Assembly: GCA_029582165.1 (NCBI GenBank)
Contig: CM055889.1
Location: 32,467,427-32,531,426, forward strand
Reading direction: 5' to 3'
Length of the DNA stretch: 64,000 nt
DNA from: Portulaca oleracea
Lineage: Eukaryota; Streptophyta; Magnoliopsida; Caryophyllales; Portulacaceae
The notes below the pieces were generated by a model that was not told the origin of the DNA, searched no databases, and saw only the letters and a list, made by a program, of their open reading frames with translations. Positions 1-11,934 of the stretch are shown piece after piece. Made by a program: the position numbers and the translations under genes. Within the stretch, counting starts at the first letter, position 1; every line of letters begins with the position of its first letter.

Positions 1-605
1 GTGACAACTTCTTTTATTTGTTCCTCATGCAAAAACCCGACCTAGTAAAGGCCGCTTCGGCGGGCGGTGCAAGGGCATCCCCCTACACCGACACCTTTAC
101 CCCCGAACCCATTCTTTTTGGTTCGAGACCGGAGTCATAAAATTTAAGTTTTGTTAATTTTACTTTTAAAATTTACTGGAGACTCCTCTTTTTCGGTATT
201 TTAATCTTTTTTCATCCGATTCGTATTTTCGTATATATGAGCGATTTTCAGGCCTGTTTGAATTTTGGGCAGGAAAATACCCTTGATCCATCAGCGAGAT
301 CCGCGCGGATTTGCTTGATGGACTCGTGGTATTTTCCGTCCCTAATTCAGGCGAGTCGGCCCTAAAAGACTAAAATTTTGACCCGTGGTAGTCTGGGATC
401 CGCGCGGTCTATTTTTTAGTTTTTCGGCCTATTTATCCTCATATGTCCGGAAATCTGAATTAGGCGAGATTAAATAAAATACCACAATCCGAAAACTCCC
501 TCGAAAAGCCAAAAATCTTAAATTCATCCCTTTTAAAGATAAGCAACCCTACGTCGAATCGACCCTCCGTGGGGGACCGTGCCCTCCGGGGCCGCGGGCC
601 CTACA
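1..605 (+). repeat. 5' LTR of the Tat element (3' part only)
   Basis: Bases 1-605 match 17,297-17,901 over the same length, with about four substitutions. The LTR ends in CCCTACA directly before the primer binding site. It holds one exact TCCGCGCGGA (300-309) and a partial one near 399. Its first 971 bp, including U3, lie left of the window. Confidence 0.95.
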
Positions 606-606
606 G

Positions 607-625
607 TGGCGACTCCACTGGGGAC
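607..625 (+). other. Primer binding site (Tat type)
   Basis: TGGCGACTCCACTGGGGAC begins one base after the LTR's terminal CA. This is where the 3' end of a tRNA primes minus-strand synthesis. The form is the one typical of Tat/Ogre-like elements (reported as tRNA-Arg, from memory) and differs from the TGGTATCAGAGC iMet type of the other elements here. Confidence 0.8.
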
Positions 626-1968
626 TTATAAGAGGGTAAAAACTTGAAAAGTCGGGTTTAGTTTAAGATTTTTTACTTACCATTTTGGGAAAAACATTAA
701 CCATTCAACTCAGGTGGGTCCACTTAGACCTTCACCGAGCCGGTGGTTGTTTTTCCCCCTCGTGCCATACTCCATAATCCACATGATTAAAGGGAGCAAC
801 CCGGGGGTATTAACCTTCCATGCACCCCATGGAGGCCAAATACCCGGGACACGAGTTAGGAGCCGGAAGTGAATCGACCCTTAAACTCTAAACGTAGAGC
901 TTTGGTTAGGATTGAACTGCATTTGCATGCTATGTGTTCTTTCCCATCCTCGAACCCGAGATCATGCAGTAATGCTTAGAGAAAAAAATTAAAATGAAGT
1001 CTTCTTTCATCTTTTCTGTTCTGTGTGACGGACCTTAGTTTAGGCCCGACAGTAGGCTTGAGCCCAGAAATCCGCGCGGATTCCTGGTGTACTCGGCTAC
1101 TGACAGGCCTAAATTGGGGAAGGTCGGTGTCTGGTCAGAATTTGGCCCACATAGGACTCAGATCCAGGGAATCCGCGCGGATTCTAGGTTGGGCCGGGTC
1201 ACATGCGGTCCAAATTCTTCCGGTTTGTTTTCTTTTCCTGTTTTTTTTTTAAACCAGATTCAGGCCGTGTAGGCTGAGCCCGTAAATCCGCGGATTTACG
1301 GGGCTCAGTCATATATCTATCTGTGTGTTAGGTGTCGGTCGTTGTTTTTTTTTTTCCCTTCTTGTTTTGTGTTTGGCTGGGATCTGGGCTTGGCAGTAAT
1401 TTTGAGCCCAGAAAATCTGCGCAGGCCTCACTGGGCGCAAGTCCAAGGGATCCGCGCGGACTCCTGGGAGCTCGGTGGCTGCCAGACCCAGATTGGGGTC
1501 GTTTTGGGTCTCCGTTTGTGTTTGTGTTTTTTTTCCCTTTTGCATAGAATCTTGGTGTTTCGAGTCCGAAATATATTTGGGCTGTCTAAAGTCGTTGGGC
1601 CTCATGAGATCCATCCGGATTTTGTGAATGAGCCTACCCTTTTGGTGGTCCAAATGAGTTTCTAGTTCGTTTAGTCCGCTGGATTGACATATTTAACCCT
1701 TATGAGAGGCCTGAGTCCTTTCGGGATTCGGTCCGATAAGGTTTAAACATGTTATTTCGAGCCTGAGTCCGCATTCTGCATAAGAGTTTTATTCGGGCTT
1801 CGCATATGATCTTGAGCCTTAGTTCGATTATTCGGGGTTCAAATAGAATTCTTCATCCATTGCATGTTGTGCCCGTAGGAGGGCGTTGAGCTGAGTCTTT
1901 GAATTCCTCCACCTTTTCAGGACAGGATAGGTTGGTTTCGGGTTTATCAACGGGACGAAACCGGGCGT
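626..1968 (+). repeat. Untranslated leader with TCCGCGCGGA palindromes
   Basis: No convincing coding frame. Exact TCCGCGCGGA copies lie at 1071-1080, 1172-1181 and 1451-1460. A perfect 20-bp palindrome CGTAAATCCGCGGATTTACG spans 1281-1300. Poly-T runs and GGCCCA/GGGCC boxes sit between them. The short ORFs here are chance frames. Confidence 0.7.
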
Positions 1969-3758
1969 TTGGAAACCTTCGATATTCATTACGGCGATGA
2001 AGACCGGGTATCATCCGAGGTGACCAATCCAGGCGGTAGCGAAGGGACATCTGAGGGAGTAGTTGAGAGTTTAGTGATTGATCCATCTGAAACCATGTCA
2101 AACCCAAATGATGACGGCAGCGGGGGTCAACCACACAGTGATGCTAGGGAGGAAGCTGTTCCGCCACCATCACCAGCTCCAAATACTGACTTGGAGCAAT
2201 TAACCAATGTGATTCTAAACATGCAAGTTTCGATGAACGCCACCGGAGGCGCGAGAACCGCAGAATCGACGCTGTTATCCATGCCATGGAGGAGGCAAAG
2301 AACTCAAATGTGAAGAATCCTCCCGTGGGAGGTCGATCAATCTGGCGAGGAGAAGGATGGATCGGTCCGGGGTCTCAAATTCGAGACTAGATCGCATCGG
2401 CGGATGTTGAAGGAATCTACTTTGTTCAACAACCAATTTATGGATGATGTCGGTTTTACACGGTGCCTCGGGAAGGCTTCCCTAAGTTCAACATGCCGGA
2501 CATTAAGTTCCGCGGTGTTGTGACCCTCATCGGCATGTGAGGAACTTTCTAGGCGATGACGCGCTAAAGGGGGTAGAGGAAGACATCTATCACATTATTT
2601 TTCCTTGGACTTTGGGACTGATGTTATGAAATGGTACAACACTCGATCCGGCTAAGGCTACAGAATGGAGTTTGCTTTGCAAGGAGTTCTTACATCAGTA
2701 CTCCTACAATGTAGACATGCCAGTCACTTTAAGGGACATGGAATTAGTGAAGTAAGAGGAGAAAGAATCTTTCTCTGACTACTTTGCTCGGTGGAGATCA
2801 AAGGCAGCTCAAATGGTGGACCGACCATCTGAAGAGCACCAAGTAGACATGCTTATTAGAAGTCTACAACCGTCATACAACGCTCATTTGAGGTTTCAAC
2901 CCCTTAAAGATTTCGCTACATTAAGACTGGCTGGGACTAAAATAGAAAGTGAGTTTGCTAAGGGAGTTGCAACTGGGGGTTGGAAGAACACCTATACTAA
3001 CAGGAAGTGGGCTGGCCCATCGGCATCCAACAACAAGGGGAATGAGGTGAATTCCCTACAACGCTACACCGAATACACCCCTATAAACACTACGTACGCT
3101 CAAGCTTTAGAGCGTCTCTTAAGCAAGGGAATGATTACTCTTCCCGACTTAAGGCCGGAGCCAAAAGAGAAGCCACGGAATTGGGACGCCGGCAAGTTCT
3201 GCAAGTACCATAGGGCTCGAGGGCACGATGCGAGAGTGCTTTACTTTGAAGAACAGGATGGAGGAGATGTTTAGGTCCAAACAACTACCCTTACCGAAGG
3301 CAGCACAAAAACCTAGCAACACAAACAATCCACTAGGTTCACTGCATATACACGCCGTGTTTGAGGAATGCGAATGGGATCCCTCGGATTTCATTACTGA
3401 TGCAAAGAAGTCAACTTACATCATGCATTACTTCACGGAGGGCCATGAGGTCAACGGTTTATGGGTTAGTGACGAGGAAGATGTCTATGGTGAGCCTCAT
3501 GCTGAGAAGGCCGCGGATGACTTTTGGGATTCTGATGGAGACGAGGACTTTTGGGGAACAGCAAAGTCCGGAAAGGTCAAAACTCCGGATGTTACTTTCC
3601 TAACAAGGTCAGGGCGCCATAACCATCAAGGAGGCCCTTCCCAAGTCCAACCTCAGGACAAGGGGAAGGAGAAGGTAGGAGAGGTGGTGATCCCCGTTCC
3701 GGAGGAAGATTTGATGTTAAAGCAGTTGAAGAGATTGAAGATGGATGTTACGGTATGA
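1969..3758 (+). pseudogene. gag: gag of the Tat element (frame-broken)
   Basis: Encodes the capsid/nucleocapsid polyprotein that would package element RNA in cytoplasmic particles. The N-terminal part reads from 1969 in frame 1 (114 codons, acidic, Pro-rich, then a Leu-rich stretch). The capsid-like middle (about 2,450-2,812) can be followed only by switching frames. From 2813 frame 2 continues (MVDRPSEEHQVDMLIRSL) as far as the zinc-knuckle region near 3,190-3,240 (FCKYHRARGHD), where a frameshift moves the rest (ECFTLKNRMEEMF) into frame 3, ending at 3758. At least three frame changes and one stop are visible, so no full Gag can be made from this copy. The FxKYH...GH...CF knuckle form is typical of Tat Gag. 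Confidence 0.8.
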
Positions 3759-4303
3759 CAATTGTTGGCAGCTTCACAAAAGCACAGCAAGCCCTGATCG
3801 AGGCTTTGAGCAAGTTGGAAGTGTCACCCGAAACTACGCCCGAAGAAATAGTATCTTTTGTCACATCTGGCAGGAGTACTATAACTTTTGGTGATGAGGA
3901 TTTGCCTAAGGAAGGTCTTGCACACAACAAGGCCTTATACTTGACCGTGGGTTGTGCCAGTAAGGTGATACCCTTAGTATTGGTGGACAACGGATCTGCG
4001 GTGAACATCTGTCCATGGAGGACGGCACAGAAGCTGGGGATTCAATCCCATCAGCTTACCCAGCAGGCCATTTAACTTAGGGCCTACGACAACACTCCTA
4101 GACAAATTTTGGGTTCAATTCTGTTACCGATTACTATGGATACAATTTCCAACAATGTTGAGTTTCTAGTGTTGGACATTCCGGCATCATTTAACCTTTT
4201 GTTAGGACGCCCTTGGTTGCACGCACAACAAGCGGTGTCATCTACTCTACATCAGAAGGTGAAGATGATGGTTAAGGGGCAGGTGGTAACAGTCAAAGGA
4301 TAG
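3755..4303 (+). pseudogene. Retropepsin-like protease segment of pol
   Basis: An aspartic protease would mature Gag-Pol. The active-site loop reads LVLVDNGSAVNI about 75-80 residues in (D-N-G-S instead of the common D-T/S-G) and is followed by the second strand FLVLDIPASFNLLLGRPWL, the ILGxxxx flap-like signature of plant gypsy proteases. The segment overlaps the end of gag by a few bases in another frame, as expected for a shift into pol. Two in-frame stops interrupt it: TAA at 4073-4075 and TAG at 4301-4303. The frame then continues into the RT segment. Confidence 0.78.
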
Positions 4304-4315
4304 GAGTTAGCAGCT

Positions 4316-7300
4316 GTGATTACTTCAAAGAAACCTATGATCGAGGTAGAACACAACTCCAAGGACGAGGAGTTCCACCATTTCGATATCGTAGCTACCT
4401 TGGAGAGGGAAGAAGCACCTTTGGACTTCGATCCTTATTCCAACAGGAAGGTGAACGCAATTTTGAAGCGACATGGATACTTTCCCGGTTTACCTTTGGC
4501 AAGAAGAGCTCAAGGGCCTACATCTTTTCCCTTGACTCAAGGAGGGAGCTACCACTTTGGTTTAGGCTACATTCCAACAGAGGAAGAGAGGAGATTAGCT
4601 AAGAAGGTTAGGAGAATTAGGAGAGGTGAGCCAATACCGCTTTATAGCATAAAGCCGTATCCACTCACGCTTAATGGCCAGTTCATGAGGGAAGGAGATC
4701 ATTTCCCTTACTTTGGTTTTCCGGAGCCCTACTATTTGAAGAGCAAAGGCATTTTAGTTCCAGGTTTAGAAATCTTCAACGACTGCATGCTACTCGAAGA
4801 GGAATTGTTCACACCGGCAAGGGAGAACAGGACCCCACTAGAATGGACTCATCTAGCAGGGAGTAACATCTTTGGAATGTTGTTTGGTCAAGAGGCACAG
4901 AGAGAGGAGAAACCTGTGGAGACACTTTCCTTGGCCCTATCAAGCATGGATTTCGATCCTACTAAGCTCATCGCTACATGGGGTCAGGAAACCAAGCAAG
5001 TTACCTGGGTGTCGGCCAAAGGAGACAAGGAGTTTGTTTTAGCTTTAGGAGAATCAGTGCTTGGGTCAGAGTCTAGCGTCAATCCTGTTGTTGTTCCATT
5101 TTCTGAGTCTGTCTTAGAGTCAGGTTTTAAGCTTAATCAGTCTGTTGCATCTACTTCTGGGGGGTCTGTTGAGTCACCTATTGATGTTCTTGTTTCTGAA
5201 TTCAATGAAATGAACTCATTTGTTTATGACTCTTCTTATCCTTCACCCCTGAACTGCTTTGCCTCTAATGAAAATAATCAAGATGCTGTAAACGAATCAG
5301 AAATTCCTAAAGATCTTTTAAAAGCCGTAGAGAAACATGAAAATCGAATTTCCGTAATTGAAGAAACTATAGAAATAAACCTAGGTACACCTGAAGAGCC
5401 TAAATTAACCAAAATTGGGAAATTTTTAACCATCGGGGAGCAAGAGCACTTTACTCTTCTCTTACGAGAATTTGTAGATGTCTTTGCCTGGTCATATCAA
5501 GATATGCCAGGTATAGACCGTGAAATAGCTGAACAAAGAATTCCGCTTTACCCTGATGCTAAACCGGTTAAACAGAAGCTTAGGCGGATGAAACCGGAGT
5601 GGGCGTTGAAGATTAAGGAGGAAGTTGAGAAGCAGTTGAAGGTAGGCTTCATTAGGGTGTCAGAATATCCACACTGGATAGCTAATGTAGTCCCGGTTCC
5701 AAAGAAAGATGGGAGAGTTCGGATGTGTGTAGATTTTAGGGATTTAAACAAGGCAAGTCCGAAGGATGACTTTCCTTTACCTCATATCGATGTTTTGGTA
5801 GACAACACATGTGGACATGCTCTTCTTTCATTTATGGATGGGTATTCAGGTTACAATCAGGTAAAGATGGCAGAGGAGGATATGGAGAAGACGACGTTCA
5901 TCACACATTGGGGTACATTCTGTTATGTAGTGATGCCATTCGGGTTGAAAAATGCAGGGGCGACCTATCAGAGGACAGCCACCACATTATTGCATGATAT
6001 GATGCATAAAGAGGCAGAGGTTTACGTAGACGACATGATCATCAAGTCCGTTAACCGTGACACACACTTGGATAGCCTTAGAAGATTCTTCCATAGGCTG
6101 CGGAAATACGGAATGAGGTTGAACCCTCAGAAGTGTGCTTTTGGAGTGACGTCAGGCAGGTTATTGGGTTTTGTAGTGAGCTCTAGGGGAATCGAGGTTG
6201 ATCCAGCAAAGATCAAGGCGATACAGGAAATGCCACCGCCTAAGACAGAGAAGGAGATAAGGGGTTTCCTCGGACGATTGCAGTACATAAGCCGGTTCAT
6301 TTCGAAATTAACCATGATTTGTGACCCTATATTTAAGAAGTTGAGGAAAGGGGTCAAATCTGAGTGGGATGAAAAATGTCAAGCAGCTTTTGACAAAATT
6401 AAAGAGTACTTGGCTAATCCGCCTGTTTTAGTTCCACTAGTATCTGAAAAGCCTTTATTGTTGTACCTAACAATCACTGAGTCAGCAATGGGGGCTATGC
6501 TAGCTCAAAGATACGATGGCGAAGAGCGAGCAATTTACTATTTAAGCAAGAAATTCTTGGAATATGAGGCCCGGTACTCCAACATTGAAAGATTGTCCCT
6601 TGCCTTAGTTTGGGCAACGAGGAAATTACGTCACTACATGCTTGCTCACACCGTGCATGTGACTGCTTTCATGAATCCTCTCAAGTACCTGATGGAGCAG
6701 CCACTGGTCAATAGTAGAGTAGCTCGGTGGATGGTTATGTTATCAGAGTTCGACTTACAATTTGTTCCACAAAAAGCCATAAAAGGAAGAGTAGTCGCAG
6801 ATTTTTTGGCAGATTTACCTGTTGAGGAGGCTAGTGAAGAAAAGTTAGATTTTCCCGATGAAGAAGTATTTCAAACACAGAAAGAAACATGGGAAATGTA
6901 TTTTGATGGAGCTTCCAACCAAAGTGGATATGGTGTAGGAATCATTCTGATTTCACCTGAAGGAGCACATACTCCTATTTCCGTGAAGTTAGATTTTGAG
7001 GCGACAAATAATGTAGCTGAATATGAAGCGTGTATCATTGGAATGCAGGCTGCTGTAGTAATGGGCATAAAGTGCATGAGGGTATTTGGTGATTCGAGCC
7101 TTATAATAAACCAGGTTTGCAATAAGTGGAAGGTGAAGAACGAAGCTTTGGCACCCTACCAGGCTTACGTAAGGGATTTAGCAGAACACTTTGATCAAGT
7201 AGTGTTCACTTATTTACCTCGGGAGCATAATGAGTTAGCTGATGCATTAGCAAAGCTGTCATCCTTGCTAAATATCCCGAGAGGAGTTGTATCTATGCCG

Positions 7301-7642
7301 ATATGCATAGAGAGAAGGAGTCAACCGGCTTATGTTTATTCTTTGGAAATTTGTGAGATAGACTCAACTTGTTGGTACTATGATATATATCAATACCTTA
7401 CCAAAGGAGTCTACCCCGAGAATTCTACCACAAGATCACAAAGAGCAATCAGACTCTTAGCGTCGCAGTACTGTTTGATTCAGGATCAGTTGTACAAGAA
7501 GACGGACATGGGTATCAATTTGCTTTGTTTAGAACAGAGTGAAGCTCAGAACTTGATGAAGGAAGTTCATGGGGGAGAATGTGGCCCGCATATGAATGGA
7601 CGGATGTTGTCCAAGAAGGTTCGAAGGATGGGGTATTCTTGA
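4316..7642 (+). pseudogene. pol: pol: RT, connection domain, archaeal-type RNase H, integrase N-terminus
   Basis: A 1,108-codon open stretch in frame with the protease. Residues 1 to about 370 are the long spacer that Tat elements have between protease and RT. RT follows at about 400-640 with VDFRDLNKASPKDDFPLP and the catalytic YVDDMIIK near residue 569. The first RNase H (about 670-800) has lost its first catalytic Asp (LLLYLTITESAMGAMLAQ) and acts as a connection domain. A second, archaeal-type RNase H (about 860-990) keeps MYFDGAS, NNVAEYEA, VFGDSSLI and the EHNELADALA loop, so the D-E-D-D set looks complete. The C-terminus holds the integrase HHCC zinc-binding start (HGGECGPHMNG, about residue 1085). 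The frame ends at TGA 7640-7642 in mid-integrase, an apparent nonsense mutation, because homology continues downstream. The ATG at 4316 is only the first one after an upstream stop. Confidence 0.92.
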
Positions 7643-8612
7643 TGCGACTATGGAAGGTATCGCGACTATGTAAAACGGTGCTACAAGTGTCAAATCTATG
7701 CGAACTTGCAACACCAACCCCCGTCATTTTTGACCACGTTAACCTCGCCATGGCCATTTTCAGTTTGGGGCATTGATATCATAGGATAGGTTACTCCTAA
7801 AGGAACGGGAGGGCACGAATATGTGCTTGTAGCTATTGACTACTTCACAAAGTGGGTGGAAGCGGCATCCTATGCAAAACTAACTTCTAGGCATGTAGCC
7901 AAATTCATACTTAGAAACATAATATACCGTTATGGGGTTCCACACGAATTGATAAGTGATAATGGAGTTCACTTCAAGAAAGAGACGGCGGAATTGTTAG
8001 CAAAATACAAGATCCAACATCATAGATCTTCGGTATATCGACCTCAGACCAATGGAGCGGTTGAGGCGACTAACAAAAATCTCACTAGGATAGTAGAGAA
8101 AATGGCTTCTTCTTATAAGGATTGGCCTGATAAACTACCTTTTGCCTTATGGGGTTATCGAACTTCTATTCGTACATCCACCGGAGCAACTCCTTACTCC
8201 TTGGTATACGGAATGGAAGCGGTATTGCCAGTGGAGGTAGCAATACCGTCATTACGGATTATAGCGGAGAGTCAGATTCCGGAAGCGGAATGGGCTAAGG
8301 CTAGGTATGAAGAGCTAGTCAACATCGATGAAAGGAGACTCAGAGCCATGCACAATGTCGGATATATGCAGTCGTGTGTCCAGGGCATTTAATAGGAAGG
8401 TCAAACTAAAGGACCTTGGAGAAGGTGACATGGTTTTGAAGGAGATACGGGCACCTATTCAGGACCCAAGAGGGAAGTTTAGGCCCAATTGGATGGGACC
8501 TTACATCATAAAGGAAATTCTTCCCGGAGGGGCGGTAAGATTAGTAGATCTGGAAGGGGAAGAATGCGTTCAGCTGACAAACTTAGATCAACTTAAGAAG
8601 TTTTATGCATAA
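7643..8612 (+). pseudogene. Integrase catalytic core and C-terminus of pol
   Basis: Continues the integrase. The CC half of the zinc module (RCYKCQIYANL) follows the stop at 7640. The first catalytic Asp is in FSVWGIDIIG, just before another in-frame TAG (about 7,787-7,789). The open frame 7823-8392 then carries FTKWVEAASY, the second Asp in ISDNGVHF and the Glu in NGAVEATNKN. A frameshift near 8,370 moves the C-terminal tail (GEGDMVLKEI through QLKKFYA) into frame 3, ending at 8612. All three DDE residues are present, but two stops and one shift prevent a continuous product. No chromodomain follows, as expected for Tat. Confidence 0.88.
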
Positions 8613-9617
8613 AGGGTAAAAGTGGACATAGCAACTGGTAATTAAAACCAGCAACTATTCTTGTAAGAATCAGCTACTGGCCCATTTGTCCAGCAACTGA
8701 TTTACTTTTTCTTGAACTACGATGGCCTGATTCCGCACATTGTGGATACGTAGGAAGCTTTTCTGAAAAGCCCGGCCTCACCAATTGAAATTTCCCTAAT
8801 TTTGACTTTCTGTTTTAAAAGCAACATTGAACTCTCGCGGGTTCAATGGCACTTGAAATAAAACATAAGGCTCGAGTTTTCAAAAATCCAAGTTCCAGGA
8901 GATCTTCGCAGATCTCCAGATGTCAAAATTGGACTTTATCATTTTAGGTTTTCCCGGTTCATTTCAATATTGGGCCTTGAACCCTCATAGGATCCGCGCG
9001 GATTTTTCTCGTTTCGGGCCTAAGATACTCGTATTCTATTTTGGAGCCGTTTTGGGCCAAATCCGCGCGGATTCCTCTATTTTCTGGGCCAAAGATTCTT
9101 CGGTGATTCTACGCGGATTTATGTTTTGACCTGAAAATACTCAGTTTGAGAGCAATTCGGTGTAGATCCGCGCGGATTCATGTTTTTTGGACTTCCTTTT
9201 GTTTTCAAATTCTCGCGAATCTGTATTACTCAAAATACTCAGCTGATATTTTCTCGAGCAGTTTTGGGGCAGAGTTGCGCGGATTTCACCTTTCCCCGCC
9301 TTGTTTTCTTGTTCTCTTTCTTTCTCTTTTTTAGGTTTCCTTCGTAATGCAAAAGTCTGTGCGGATTTTACATTATTTTGAGGGGAATTAAATTTTCTAT
9401 GTGCAGAAGTTCTCGCGAATTTCACATATATGGTAGAAAATTCTAGGGAATTTCAAGAAATATGATTCTTTATTATTTCCAAACAGCAAAAAGAAAGAGC
9501 ATGCGAATTTATTTGCTACTCAAATCGTTCATCAGCATCTAAAAAAAAAAAATAAATACTTGTATAAAACACACAAAAAAAAGGAAAATAAATCTAAAGG
9601 CAAGCAGCATCAGTCTT
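8613..9617. repeat. Noncoding spacer with TCCGCGCGGA palindromes
   Basis: Lies between integrase and the end of the first antisense gene. Exact TCCGCGCGGA copies at 8993-9002, 9062-9071 and 9167-9176, with several degenerate ones to about 9,420. A poly-A/AT-rich stretch (9,540-9,600) sits just beyond the antisense stop and could serve its 3' end formation. No coding frame recognised. Confidence 0.6.
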
Positions 9618-11127
9618 TCAGTCGTGTTTAAGCTTCTTCTCAGCTTCAGGAGCAATACTAGACCTTGACCCTTCACCCTGTGAGGATGTTCTTCTTGGCC
9701 TCTTCTTGATGTTCGAGTCACTGGGGGCTTTCTCTTTACCTTTCCCAGTTGTTTTTGTAACTTGCTGATGTGGAGGATCGTCAAGCCTAAGTTCCCTGAT
9801 TACCACGGGCCTTTCCCTAGGACGTATTGTAGTTGTTGGAGGGCGAGTCCTAGTTGACAATGGGTCAATTCCTCTTCCCTTTTGCTCTTTTAGCAGTTTC
9901 CTGACAGTAGGATCAGTCTCTGTTATCCATTGGCGGTACGCCATAGATACATATGTGCTTCCTCCTGTTGAGGGAACAGCGAGGGTAGGTCTGTTCATCC
10001 AGTAGTCTTGCCAGGATCGAACTTTAGAAGCGTCGTTGGTGATGGCTCTAGGACTAGGTGGGATGCAGTCTAGTGAGGGGATCCATTGCTTTCTCCTGAT
10101 TTGACGCTTGGCCCTTTCAGGGAAGTAATAGGTCGTATGCGTTAGGCCCACAAGTCTCACGAATGGGCATCGATGGTCGACGGTGACTACTTCTCTTATT
10201 CTCTACCAGGTAATGTGCCACTTGATGATCATTTCTTCGATGAACCATTTCAACCACTTGTCCGTCGAACGTTCCTTGTGTTTGCGGGTACGTTGGCAAA
10301 ATTGGGTCATCCGGAAGGTAGCTTCATTCTTTGGGGGCGCCAAGAAGCGGGTATGCTCCATCAACCATATCTGCAAAGAAGAAGAGAATTAGATGCCGGG
10401 ATAAATCAGGTCCACGCGGATTTTCAGGGACGGAAGTCCGCGCGGATTTGTGAACAATAAATTGGGATAGGTGCGAAATCCGTGCAGATTTCGGAGAGTT
10501 GTAGAAATTTTTTACCTGAAGCAGCAGGGGGCTTCCTGAAAATTCGCCTTCAGATTCGTTACAAAGCCGATCCAGGCACAGGATAGTCTCAGCTACTATC
10601 ATCGGTGCTAGATTTTGGTCGTCGCGGAGGCTTTCGCTAATGTTGATCAAAGAAGCAGGACCGCTGTCTATGCCGCCATGGTAGAAACAGAAGCCACCTA
10701 GTAAGCATAGGGTTAAGGCCCTAACTTTTCTCTCAACGTGTTCGCTTCTTTTGAACATGGAAATTAAGGGCAGAAAGTTCACTCTTTCACCCTCTAAGAT
10801 TTTCTCTAAGTCATTTCTTTCTAAGCCTAGGAGAGAAGTGTACCTAGGTGCGGTATTTTTGGAGGAAGTTGGGATGACTGGTGTGGAGGTAAACTTAAAA
10901 CCTAATATTGCGCCGAATTCTTCAGGGAGAGGACACAATTCTTTTTCCCCAAACCTAAACAAGTGGAGTTCAGGGTCCCAGAATTCGGAGGCGGCTCTAA
11001 GGAAATCCCACATTAGCCTTACTTGCCTCAGGCTAATTAGGGTATGTAAGTTGTATCTTTTCAATTCTTCTTTCTCAGCGAATGAAAGAGAAAGGATCCA
11101 TTGATCGAGCTCTTTTTGGAAAGACAT
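9618..11127 (-). pseudogene. Antisense DUF7745-like gene inside the Tat element, 2 exons
   Basis: On the strand opposite to gag-pol. Exon 1 (11,127-10,516, 204 codons) begins MSFQKELDQWILSLSF and carries the DUF7745-type signature ASEFWDPELHLFRFGEKEL with LPEEFGAILG. A canonical CAG|GTAAAA donor and TTTGCAG|AT acceptor bound a 145-bp intron (10,371-10,515). Exon 2 (10,370-9,618) continues in phase 0 with IWLMEHTRFLAPPKN, then FVRLVGLTHTTYYFPERAKR, and ends in a basic, Lys/Arg/Ser-rich tail that resembles a nuclear localisation region. One in-frame TAG (10,203-10,205) sits at a place where Trp or another residue is expected. The conceptual product has about 454 residues. Molecular function of the family is unknown. 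Homologous proteins occur in plant genomes and transposons; extra and antisense ORFs in Tat elements are known. The motif TCCGCGCGGA (10,437-10,446) lies inside the intron. Confidence 0.75.
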
Positions 11128-11934
11128 GTTTTGAAAGAAGGGGAGATTGTAGGGATTTCTATAAAGGCTGGAAGCACAAAAGCTAGGGAGGAAGGTGTAA
11201 GTCTCACAGAGAATTTGCGCGGATTTTATAGTGGGGGAGTCAGGAGCGCAATGGAATTCTGTTTGAGATTTGCAGTATCAGTTTTTACCGGAATCAAAAG
11301 ACTTAGTTGGGGGTTGCAATCTGATACAAAGTCTGCGCAGATTTACTAGCCAATGTAGAGTAGGACTCGGTTTGTGCGGATGCTGAATCGTGTGGGAATG
11401 GCGCGGACTTTTGAAGAATCCTGGCCCGAATGATCGTCGGGTTGGCGCGGATTTTGACTGGGTCGGGTCTCAGACTGGCGCGGATTTTTGGTAGGATTTA
11501 GGCTTGAATTTATCTGGGCCGACCGCAGAGTGGCGCGGATTTGGGCCGATTACTGGAAATGGCGCGGATTTGGGCCAATTCCTGGGGGCTGCGCGGATTT
11601 TTGGAGTTTTGGGCTCATATTGAATCTGTGTGGTTTTAGTAATAGCATTTGTATATTTCCCGGCTTTGTTCGAAAGTTGTTTTGGGATGTTGTAAAAAAA
11701 AAAATTTTTTGATTGTCCTTGATAATTTATGGAATTTGTTCACTGACCACAGCTCCGCTCCTGTTTCTTTTTATGTTGCATTGCATATGGTTTTGGTTTT
11801 CATTTCTAAATAGATAAAGATAGGTGAATAAAGTAAAGTTTTTTTTTTTACATAAGCATTGCATGTTAAGCATTAATTGGGTAAGTTGAAAATTCACAGA
11901 GTCAATCCTCTAAGCATTATACATGGTCTCTCCC
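11128..11934. repeat. Spacer between the two antisense genes, GCGCGGATTT array
   Basis: Holds about eight GCGCGGAT-type half-sites, densest at 11,380-11,600, alternating with GGGCC boxes. A poly-A tract (11,693-11,705) and AT-rich DNA follow. It is upstream of the DUF7745-like gene on the - strand and downstream of the PMD gene, so it could hold the promoter of the former and the terminator of the latter. That role is inference. Confidence 0.55.
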
